64,000 nt of DNA from VAZQ01 sp963739385 (GTDB taxonomy: Bacteria; Pseudomonadota; Alphaproteobacteria; Rhizobiales; Xanthobacteraceae): contig CAVUAI010000059.1 in the NCBI GenBank assembly GCA_963739385.1, positions 62,001 through 126,000 of the forward strand, written 5' to 3'. Below the pieces are notes generated by a model. The model was not told the DNA's origin and made no database searches. It saw only the letters and a program-made list of their open reading frames with translations. A program made the position numbers and the translations under genes. Shown one piece after another: positions 29,012-35,832 of the stretch (position 1 is its first letter; each line of letters opens with the position of its first letter).

Positions 29012-29043
29012 TGGTGATTGCATTGATTGCATTGCAATCACCA
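29012..29043. promoter_or_regulatory. operator-like repeat cluster upstream of RHH-coaBC
   Basis: Two head-to-tail copies of TGATTGCAT (29015-29023 and 29024-29032) are followed at once by the inverted copy TGCAATCA (29033-29040). The outer elements form an 11-bp perfect inverted repeat, TGGTGATTGCA (29012-29022) and TGCAATCACCA (29033-29043). The inner copies form GATTGCA-T-TGCAATC. The cluster ends 15 nt before the ATG of a gene whose product begins with a FitA-like DNA-binding domain. From memory, gonococcal FitA binds half-sites of the form TGATAGCA/TGCTATCA, one base different. Confidence 0.65.
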
Positions 29044-29058
29044 GCTAGGCTGGATGTC

Positions 29059-30504
29059 ATGGGTAGCATCACCATCCGGCAACTGGATGACGACCTCAAA
29101 CAGCGACTGCGGCTGCGGGCGGCGAGGCATGGCCGCTCCATGGAGGACGAGGCGCGCACCATCCTGCGCCACGCGGCCGCCCTGGAGCAGCCGGGGGCGG
29201 CGGGCGGAGCCTCCGAACGGCGCGGCGCCCCGCCCCCTGCGGAAGCGCTCGTAGCTCCGGCGCCCCGATCAAGCGTCGATTCGGCCGCCGGCGCCAAGCG
29301 CGTTCTGCTGATCATCGGCGGCGGAATAGCAGCGTATAAATCGCTCGATCTCATCCGCCGGCTGAAGGAGCGAGGGATCGCCGTGCGCTGCGTTCTCACC
29401 GCGGCAGCGCAGGAGTTCATCACCGCGCTGTCAGCTGGCGCGCTGTCAGGCGAGCGTGCGTTCACGGACCTGTTCGATACTGCGAGCGAGCTCGACGTCG
29501 GCCATATCAGGCTCGCGCGCGAAGCGGACCTGGTGATAGTCGCACCCGCGACCGCGGACCTCATGGCCAAGATGGCGGGCGGCCACGCCGATGACCTCGC
29601 CTCTGCGGTGCTGCTCGCAACCCATGCCCCGGTACTCGTGGTGCCGGCAATGAATCCGTACATGTGGGCGCATCCGGCGACGCGGCGCAATCTTGCCCAG
29701 CTCGCCGCAGACGGCGTTGCCGTGCTCGGGCCGAACGCCGGCGAGATGGCGGAGGCGGGCGAAGCCGGCATGGGGCGGATGGCCGAGCCGCCCGAAATTG
29801 CGGCAGCCGCCTTATCGCTTCTGCGCTATGCCGGCGTCGACAAAGAACTTGCAGGCAAGCGCGTGATCGTCACCTCCGGACCCACGCATGAGCCTATCGA
29901 TCCGGTCCGCTACATCGCCAATCGCTCGTCGGGCAAGCAAGGCCATGCCATCGCGGCAGCGGCGGCAGCGGCGGGCGCCGACGTGACGCTGATATCCGGG
30001 CCGGTCAACGTGCCGGATCCGGTCGGCGTGAAGACCGTCAAAACCGAGACAGCGCAGGATATGCTCGCGGCGGTGACGAAGGCGCTCCCCGCCGATGTCG
30101 GAGTGTTTGCGGCAGCTGTCGCCGATTGGCGCGTCGAGGCACCCAATGCCAGCAAGATCAAAAAGCAGGGCGGTGGACCGCCGACGCTCGGCCTCATCGA
30201 GAACCCGGACGTGCTCGCGACGGTCGCGCATGATGCCCGTAGGCGCCCGCGGCTCGTCATCGGGTTCGCCGCCGAAACCGATCACGTCATCGAGCACGCG
30301 AGGGCGAAGCTCGCCAGCAAGGGCTGCGACTGGATCGTCGCCAATGATGTGTCGGCCGCGACCGGGGTGATGGGCGGCGACCGCAATACCGTTCATCTGG
30401 TGACCGCCCGCGGAGTGGAATCGTGGCCGCCGCAATCGAAGGAGGAGGTGGCACGCGCCCTCGTGGCTCGCATTGCTGAGACGCTCGCGGGAGCCGAGCG
30501 GTGA
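29059..30504 (+). CDS. coaBC: CoaBC (PPC decarboxylase / PPC synthetase) with N-terminal FitA-like RHH domain
   Basis: CoaBC makes 4'-phosphopantetheine from phosphopantothenate and cysteine for coenzyme A. The 481-aa product has ~75 extra N-terminal residues. Residues 2-42 are a ribbon-helix-helix antitoxin domain (SITIRQLDDDLKQRLRLRAA, then HGRSMEDEARTIL), followed by a Pro/Ala/Ser linker (43-78). CoaC begins at KRVLLIIGGGIAAYK (80-94) and has the active-site His149 (VGHI), PAMN at 196-199 and NPYMW. The equivalent of E. coli Cys158 appears to be Ala233. CoaB carries GPTHEPIDPVRYIANRSSGK and the KIKK lysines. The ATG at 29059 fits the RHH start; upstream in-frame sequence lies inside ubiB. 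dut overlaps by 4 nt. Confidence 0.94.
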   Translation: MGSITIRQLDDDLKQRLRLRAARHGRSMEDEARTILRHAAALEQPGAAGGASERRGAPPPAEALVAPAPRSSVDSAAGAKRVLLIIGGGIAAYKSLDLIRRLKERGIAVRCVLTAAAQEFITALSAGALSGERAFTDLFDTASELDVGHIRLAREADLVIVAPATADLMAKMAGGHADDLASAVLLATHAPVLVVPAMNPYMWAHPATRRNLAQLAADGVAVLGPNAGEMAEAGEAGMGRMAEPPEIAAAALSLLRYAGVDKELAGKRVIVTSGPTHEPIDPVRYIANRSSGKQGHAIAAAAAAAGADVTLISGPVNVPDPVGVKTVKTETAQDMLAAVTKALPADVGVFAAAVADWRVEAPNASKIKKQGGGPPTLGLIENPDVLATVAHDARRRPRLVIGFAAETDHVIEHARAKLASKGCDWIVANDVSAATGVMGGDRNTVHLVTARGVESWPPQSKEEVARALVARIAETLAGAER

Positions 30505-30977
30505 ACGAGGTCGCCGTGCGGGTCGTGCGGTTGCCGCATGCCGCCGGTTTGCCCCTCCCTGCCTACCAGAGCGCGTTTGCGGCGGGGCTCGACCTGGTGG
30601 CGGCGGTGCCGTCCGAGGCGCCGGTGACGATCGCGCCGGGGCAGCGCGCCGCAATTCCAACCGGCATCGCCATCGGGCTGCCTCCGGGAGTGGAAGGCCA
30701 GATTCGACCGCGTTCGGGGTTGGCGCTGCACCACGGCGTGACCGTCCTCAATTCCCCGGGCACCGTGGACGCCGACTATCGCGGCGAAATTCATGTGATT
30801 CTTATAAATTTGGGCGCAACCGCGTTCACGGTCGAGCGTGGCGTCCGGATTGCACAATTAGTTCTTGCGGCTACACTGCAAGCGACCTTTTGCGAAGTTG
30901 CAAATCTTGATGAAACCGCCCGCGGCGTGGGGGGTTTTGGTTCTACCGGCACGGGCACGCGAAAACGGACCGACTAG
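30501..30977 (+). CDS. dut: deoxyuridine 5'-triphosphate nucleotidohydrolase
   Basis: dUTPase hydrolyses dUTP to dUMP and keeps uracil out of DNA. The 158-aa trimeric-type enzyme shows the five motifs: SAFAAGLDLVAAV (I), GQIRPRSGLALHHGV (II), NSPGTVDADYRGEI (III), GVRIAQLVLA (IV) and GVGGFGSTG (V). It starts at GTG overlapping the coaBC stop. The coaBC-dut pairing is widespread in proteobacteria. Confidence 0.96.
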   Translation: MNEVAVRVVRLPHAAGLPLPAYQSAFAAGLDLVAAVPSEAPVTIAPGQRAAIPTGIAIGLPPGVEGQIRPRSGLALHHGVTVLNSPGTVDADYRGEIHVILINLGATAFTVERGVRIAQLVLAATLQATFCEVANLDETARGVGGFGSTGTGTRKRTD

Positions 30978-30991
30978 ACGGTCTCTTGGCT

Positions 30992-31003
30992 GTAATATAT
31001 TAC
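30992..31003. promoter_or_regulatory. 12-bp AT-rich palindrome upstream of the Rrf2-type gene
   Basis: GTAATATATTAC is a perfect palindrome in an otherwise GC-rich area, 32 nt before the ATG of a predicted DNA-binding regulator. Rrf2 regulators usually bind AT-rich dyads in their own promoters, so this is a candidate autoregulatory site. It also contains a TAATAT that could serve as a -10 element. Confidence 0.5.
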
Positions 31004-31035
31004 CACCCTGTCCCGTTCTCGACCCAGATGCTGTC

Positions 31036-31464
31036 ATGCCCCTCCTGCCTCGCAAAGGCATTTTGGCGATTGCCGCAGTCATTGACATCGCCCTCAACGC
31101 GCGCGGCCAACCGGTCGCAGCCAAGTCGCTCGCAACCCGCCACCGGCTGCCGCCCCGCCATCTGGAGCCGGTGCTGCAGGCCCTCGTCCGGCACGGCATT
31201 CTCAGGGGTATTCGCGGGCCACGCGGCGGCTACGAGTTGGCGCGCGAGCAGCATCGAATCACTGCCGATGATATCTTGCGCGCCGCCGGCAGCGCCGACG
31301 AGATCGACGGGGCATCAGTCGCGGATTCCGCTCTGCTGAGCAAGGTGGTGATTCCCGCGCTTGATCAGGCCGAGGAAGCCTTTTCGGCCGCGCTGGCACG
31401 CATCAATGTCCGGGACCTCACGCATTTCGCCGAAGGCCTCAGAGCGGTGGCAGGCGATCGCTAG
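31036..31464 (+). CDS. Rrf2-family transcriptional regulator lacking Fe-S cysteines
   Basis: The 142-aa product matches Rrf2 regulators: N-terminal winged helix (LAIAAVIDIALNARGQPVAA, SLATRHRLPPRHLEPVLQAL, wing GILRGIRGPRGGYELAR) and a C-terminal dimerisation helix. It contains no Cys from the ATG at 31036 onward, so it lacks the three-Cys cluster site of IscR/NsrR and should not bind an iron-sulfur cluster. An upstream in-frame extension to 30865 overlaps dut and is rejected. This form near dut/coaBC occurs in relatives. The signal and targets are unknown. Confidence 0.85.
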   Translation: MPLLPRKGILAIAAVIDIALNARGQPVAAKSLATRHRLPPRHLEPVLQALVRHGILRGIRGPRGGYELAREQHRITADDILRAAGSADEIDGASVADSALLSKVVIPALDQAEEAFSAALARINVRDLTHFAEGLRAVAGDR

Positions 31465-31515
31465 CCTTTCCGACTTTCGCCCGCGCCGTACCTAGCCTGC
31501 GATTGCGGGGGGTGT

Positions 31516-32526
31516 TCAACCCGCCTTGCGGCCTTGCTTCATGCTGTCCCACCAGGGACAGACACCGGGCATGAGATTGTAGTTGCCCTCGATCACCTGC
31601 ACCGGCTGGCGCTGTCCGTTCTCGGCGGCCTCGATGCACAGCAAACGGGATTCCTCGCGTTTCTCCGCCGACATCCAGCGACGCTCGTGCCCCCACAGGC
31701 TGGGGCCGAATTTGCGCTCGAATGGCTTCCAGGTGCTGTCGTCGATCAGCTGCCCGCCCCAGCCGTACTCCACCAGAAAGCCCGATGGATTCCAGGTGTA
31801 GAATGAGGTGACGTAATCGCCGGAATGGCGGCCGAGCGTCACGCCGATGCGCTCGGAGTTGCCAAGCGCAAGATCGTAGCCCTGGCCGACATCGTCGAAG
31901 CTGTAGAGCTCCACCATCATGTGGTGGACCATGTTGATCCCGCTTTCGACGAAGGCGATGCTGTGATGGCGCGGATTGACATGGAAAAAATAGGCGGGGA
32001 AGGGACGCAGCCAATAATCGCTGACCTTGAACTCGAGAACGTCCTGATAGAAGCGCATCACGTCGCCGATGCGTTCGAAATGCATAACCACATGGCCCAT
32101 GCCGAGCGGGCCAGTGCGAAAGCCGGAAATGTTGCGGCCCGGCTTGAACGGATCGGCACTCGTCGCCGCGCCGTGAAAAATCTCGAGCCGGTTGCCGGCG
32201 GGATCGCTGAGCACGACAAGATCGGTCACGTGCCGCTCGTCGGCGAGCGCGCGCGAGCCGTGCGCCACCTTGGTGCCGGCCGCTTCAATTCTCGCCGCGA
32301 GCCTGTCGAGCGCGGAAGCGTCCGCGACCTCCCAGCCGAAGAACGCAATGCCCTGCCCGCCGTCGGCGTCCACCACCAGGCGCTGCTTGCGATCGTCCAT
32401 GCGGAACGCAAGGCTCGAGCGGCTCTTGTCGATACGCTGCAGGCCGAGGAAATTGGTGCCATAGGTTGCCCAGTCGCCCAGATCCTTGGCGCGCACGCCG
32501 ATATAGCCCAAAGCCTCGATGCCCAT
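31516..32526 (-). CDS. VOC-superfamily type I extradiol dioxygenase
   Basis: The 336-aa product has two tandem vicinal-oxygen-chelate modules, as in BphC-type ring-cleaving dioxygenases. The N-terminal module (~5-120) is the non-catalytic copy. The C-terminal module has candidate Fe(II) ligands His145 (LGMGHVVMHF), His201/202 (MVHHMMVE) and Glu253 (GFLVEYGWGG), plus a likely catalytic His in PRHHSIAF (187/188). It probably cleaves a catechol next to a hydroxyl group. The ligJ-like gene lies 32 bp upstream in the same direction, so they form one unit. The substrate is not evident. Confidence 0.88.
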   Translation of the reverse strand: MGIEALGYIGVRAKDLGDWATYGTNFLGLQRIDKSRSSLAFRMDDRKQRLVVDADGGQGIAFFGWEVADASALDRLAARIEAAGTKVAHGSRALADERHVTDLVVLSDPAGNRLEIFHGAATSADPFKPGRNISGFRTGPLGMGHVVMHFERIGDVMRFYQDVLEFKVSDYWLRPFPAYFFHVNPRHHSIAFVESGINMVHHMMVELYSFDDVGQGYDLALGNSERIGVTLGRHSGDYVTSFYTWNPSGFLVEYGWGGQLIDDSTWKPFERKFGPSLWGHERRWMSAEKREESRLLCIEAAENGQRQPVQVIEGNYNLMPGVCPWWDSMKQGRKAG

Positions 32527-32558
32527 GGTGGTCCTCGATCGCTGTCGTTCGACGGGAG

Positions 32559-33614
32559 CTACGCTCTCGCACTCTGCGCGCCTGGTGCGGGCGCCCGCTT
32601 CGCGAGCTTGTTCTTCAGCCGCGGATAGGCTCGCAGCGCGTTCTCCTCAAAGATTTTTTTCTTGTCGGCGGCCGATAGCCCCGGAGCGTGGTCGACATAG
32701 CGCTTGGTATCGTCGAAATCCTGCCCGGTCTGCGGATCCTTGCCGCGCACCGCGCCGACCATTTCCGACGCGAACAGGATGTTGTCGAGTGGCACGACCT
32801 TGGTGAGAAGGTCAACTCCGGGCTGGTGGTAGACGCAGGTGTCGAACCACACATTGTTCTTCATCATCTCGTCGAGCGGCGGCCGCTTGTTGTTGAGCGC
32901 CAATCCGCGATAGCGGCCCCAGTGGAACGGCACCGCCCCGCCGCCATGGGGGATGATCAACTTCAGGGTCGGGAAATCCTTGAACAGGTCGCCCATGATG
33001 AGCTGCATGAACGCCGTCGTGTCAGCATTGATGTAGTGCGCGCCGGTCCCATGAAAGTTGGGATTGCAGGAGGCGCTCACGTGCACCATCGCGGGCACGT
33101 CGAGCTCCACCATCTTTTCGTAAAATTTGTACCACCAGCGATCGGTGAGCGGCGGCGCCGTCCAGTAGCCGCCGGACGGATCGGGATTGAGGTTGCAGCC
33201 GACGAAGCCGAACTCGTTCACGCAGCGCTCGAGCTCTTCGATGCAGGTGTCAGGCGAAACGCCCGGCGACTGTGGCAACTGGCAAACGCCGATGAAATTG
33301 TCGGGATAGAGCGTGCAGACGCGATGGATCATCTCGTTGCACATCTGCGACCAGGCCAGACTTACGCTGTAGTCGCCGATGTGATGGCTCATCCCCATCG
33401 CGCGTGGGGAAAAGATCGTGAGGTCGGTACCCCGTTCGCGCTGGAGCTTGAGCTGCGCCCCTTCAAGGCTCTCGCGGATCTCGTCGTCGGTGACTTTCAG
33501 CGACGTCTTGGACGGCTGCTTGGAGGGCTCCTTGAGATTGTCGACCTGCTCCTTGCGCCACCGCAGCAGGTCTTTCGGCTCGGTCGTGTAATGGCCGTGG
33601 CAATCGATGATCAT
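32559..33614 (-). CDS. LigJ-like 4-oxalomesaconate hydratase (amidohydrolase superfamily)
   Basis: The 351-aa protein resembles LigJ of Sphingobium SYK-6, which hydrates 4-oxalomesaconate in protocatechuate/gallate 4,5-cleavage. From ATG 33614 it begins MIIDCHGHY. The metal and active-site residues reported for LigJ fall at the same numbers: His6, His8, His178 (PAMVHVS), His223 (IIPHGGGAVPFHWGR) and Glu284 (FASEMVGAVRG), where most amidohydrolases have Asp. Other shared stretches are ELERCVNEFGFVGCNLNPDP and FDTCVYHQPG. Function in this cluster may be on a related ring-cleavage product. It is divergent from the aldolase gene. Confidence 0.87.
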   Translation of the reverse strand: MIIDCHGHYTTEPKDLLRWRKEQVDNLKEPSKQPSKTSLKVTDDEIRESLEGAQLKLQRERGTDLTIFSPRAMGMSHHIGDYSVSLAWSQMCNEMIHRVCTLYPDNFIGVCQLPQSPGVSPDTCIEELERCVNEFGFVGCNLNPDPSGGYWTAPPLTDRWWYKFYEKMVELDVPAMVHVSASCNPNFHGTGAHYINADTTAFMQLIMGDLFKDFPTLKLIIPHGGGAVPFHWGRYRGLALNNKRPPLDEMMKNNVWFDTCVYHQPGVDLLTKVVPLDNILFASEMVGAVRGKDPQTGQDFDDTKRYVDHAPGLSAADKKKIFEENALRAYPRLKNKLAKRAPAPGAQSARA

Positions 33615-33762
33615 GACACCGTCGCTGAGGATTGTGGGCCGAAGCCCGTGGCGCAAGCCGGATGCCCGGCCTGTGACCGAATGCTACGAACCGGGCTTCA
33701 CCATTGTCAAACCAGGATTGCGGTCTGGTAGGATGCCGGCGAAACAATCGCAGGGGGAGAGC

Positions 33763-34626
33763 ATGGCTGATATTCCGCGGCTGAACGGCGTGATCCGCGC
33801 CTTGGAAGCCGGCAAAGCGACGTTCACCTCATTCTGCCAGGCCGATCCCGAGACCGCGATCGCGATGGCGACCGCCAAATACGACGGCATCGTCTACGAG
33901 ATGGAACACAATCCGTGGGACATCAGGGCGCTGCGGGATAGCCTGCAATACATGCTCAACCGCGGCCAGATCGCCAAATCCGCATCGGTCGCACCCGGCG
34001 TCACGCCGATGGTGCGCATCCCGCCCAACGGGGCAGAGAAGGCGCAGTTTCACGCCAAGCAGGCGCTCGACCTCGGCGCCTATGGCATCGTGTGGCCACA
34101 CATTTCGTCTGTCGACGAGGCCTATAACGCGGTCGCGGCTTGCCGGTATCCACGCCTGAAAACCGCAGCCATGTACGAGCCCGCCGGCATCCGCGGCGAT
34201 GGTCCGACCGCCGCCGTGCGCTACTGGGGTCTTTCGCAGCAGGAATACTACGACCGCGCCGATGTGTGGCCGCTCAATCCGAAAGGCGAAGTCTTCGTGA
34301 TCCTGATGATGGAGGATACGCGCGGCATCGAGGCGTTGCCTGACATCCTGCAGAAGGTGCCGGGCATCGGCGCGATCCTGATCGGCGAAGGCGACCTCTC
34401 CCAGGAGCTCGGCTATCCGCGCCAGTACGAGCACCCCGAGGTGCTCAAATGGATGGGCCGCGTGGTCGACACCTGCAAGCGCCACAACGTGGTGGTCGGC
34501 CATCCGCATGTCGACTCCAATAACGTAGAGCGCATCCTCGGCGAGGGCTACCGGTTCCTGATGGCGGCGCCGGTGCGCAGCTACGCCGCCCTGGACAAGG
34601 GGTTGAAACTGGCCGGAAGGGCCTAG
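33763..34626 (+). CDS. HpcH/HpaI-family aldolase
   Basis: The 287-aa TIM-barrel protein belongs to the class II (metal-dependent) pyruvate aldolase family. Seen: TFTSFCQADPETAIAMA near the N-terminus, the acidic VYEMEHN segment (Glu46-His49), Arg85 in PMVRIPP, Glu184 in MMEDTRGIE and Asp211 in GEGDLSQELG as metal ligands. An AGGGGGAGA ribosome site fixes the ATG at 33763. In the divergent region, TTGTCA (33704) and TAGGAT (33729) with 19 bp spacing are a poor promoter match. With the hydratase next door it may split the hydrated ring-cleavage product. Confidence 0.88.
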   Translation: MADIPRLNGVIRALEAGKATFTSFCQADPETAIAMATAKYDGIVYEMEHNPWDIRALRDSLQYMLNRGQIAKSASVAPGVTPMVRIPPNGAEKAQFHAKQALDLGAYGIVWPHISSVDEAYNAVAACRYPRLKTAAMYEPAGIRGDGPTAAVRYWGLSQQEYYDRADVWPLNPKGEVFVILMMEDTRGIEALPDILQKVPGIGAILIGEGDLSQELGYPRQYEHPEVLKWMGRVVDTCKRHNVVVGHPHVDSNNVERILGEGYRFLMAAPVRSYAALDKGLKLAGRA

Positions 34627-34690
34627 CGCAGGACCAGCGTGCGACCTGCCGCAAGACGCGGGCGCGCACTCAATCTTGGGAGGGAAAGCC

Positions 34691-35665
34691 ATGCGATCGC
34701 TGCTTGCCGGCTTGTTCGCCGTGCTTGCCATGCTTGTCGCAGGACCTGTTTCGGCCACAGCGCAAGACGCCATCTACCCGACCCGACCGGTCAAGATCCT
34801 GGTCGCGTTTCCGGTGGGCGGCCTGCTTGACACGGTTTCGCGCGTGGTAGCCGAGAAATTATCGATGCTGCTGGGACAGCAATTCATCATCGAGAGCCGG
34901 CCCGGCGCCGGCGGAACGCTGGCGACCGCTGCGGTCGCCCGCGCCGAGCCCGACGGCTACACCCTGATGATGATCAACGACAACCACGCCGTGAACCCGA
35001 GCGTGTTCAAAAGCATTCCCTACGACAGCGTGAAGGATTTCGCACCTGTCGGCTTCGTTGGCAGCGCGCCCATGGTCCTCACCGCGAACGCCCAGGTTCC
35101 CGTCCGTTCGGTGAAGGACCTGGTGGAGCTGGCACGGCAGAAGCCCGGCGCGGTCTCGTATGGATCGGTCGGTCCCGGCAGTGCGAGCCATCTCGCCGGC
35201 GAGCTGTTCGTCGCCAAGGCGAGCATCAGCATGCTGCACGTTCCCTTCCGCGGTGGCGCGCCGGCGCTGACCGACCTGGTTGCGGGCCACGTCAACACCA
35301 TGTTCCTCACCGCCGTGGTCGGAATGCAGCAGATGAAGGCCGGCACACTGACGCCGCTGGCCATTGCGGCACCGGCGCGTTTCGAGATGTTGCCGGACGT
35401 TCCGACGATGGCCGAGGCCGGATACCCGCTGGAGGCCGCCTACTGGTTCGGCTTGGCAGCTCCCGCAGCCACCCCAACCGCCATTCTCGCAAAGCTGGAA
35501 AAGGCGCTGTTCGACGTCCTCGCCATGCCCGACGTGCGCAAACGCCTGACGGAAATGGGAGCGGTGGTGACACCGCTCGGATCGAAACAATTCGGTGACT
35601 ACATCCAGGCCGAGATGCGCAAATGGGCGGGAGTCATCAGCGAGAACAGGATCACCTTCCAATAA
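34691..35665 (+). CDS. tripartite tricarboxylate transporter substrate-binding protein (TctC/Bug family)
   Basis: The 324-aa periplasmic protein has a signal peptide (LLAGLFAVLAMLVAGPVSATAQ) and the Bug-family start YPTRPVKILVAFPVGGLLDTVSRVVAE. Family marks include ESRPGAGGTLATAAVARAEPDGYTLM, SHLAGELF and HVPFRGGAPALTDLVAGHV. GGGAGGGA precedes the ATG. No TctA or TctB membrane partner lies in the window, which is usual for the many orphan Bug genes. It probably binds an aromatic or carboxylic acid for the adjoining catabolic genes. Confidence 0.92.
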   Translation: MRSLLAGLFAVLAMLVAGPVSATAQDAIYPTRPVKILVAFPVGGLLDTVSRVVAEKLSMLLGQQFIIESRPGAGGTLATAAVARAEPDGYTLMMINDNHAVNPSVFKSIPYDSVKDFAPVGFVGSAPMVLTANAQVPVRSVKDLVELARQKPGAVSYGSVGPGSASHLAGELFVAKASISMLHVPFRGGAPALTDLVAGHVNTMFLTAVVGMQQMKAGTLTPLAIAAPARFEMLPDVPTMAEAGYPLEAAYWFGLAAPAATPTAILAKLEKALFDVLAMPDVRKRLTEMGAVVTPLGSKQFGDYIQAEMRKWAGVISENRITFQ

Positions 35666-35832
35666 CGCAATTGCTGGAGGCCAGCACGAGCGTGCCGCCG
35701 CCATCCGCTCGTTCACGATCTGGACTCTTACGGCCGCTTTCGGCTTGGGGGTAAAGTGGCTTGATTCGTGGGCCGCTCGGTCGGTGAGGCACCCCGTCCG
35801 GCGGCGCACGAGCCGGCGGTCGCACGACCCCG

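Noticed and set aside
29059..29310. A toxin-antitoxin locus with a free FitA/VapB antitoxin
   Set aside because: The RHH segment is continuous in frame with CoaBC and there is no PIN or other toxin gene on either side (ubiB and dut flank).
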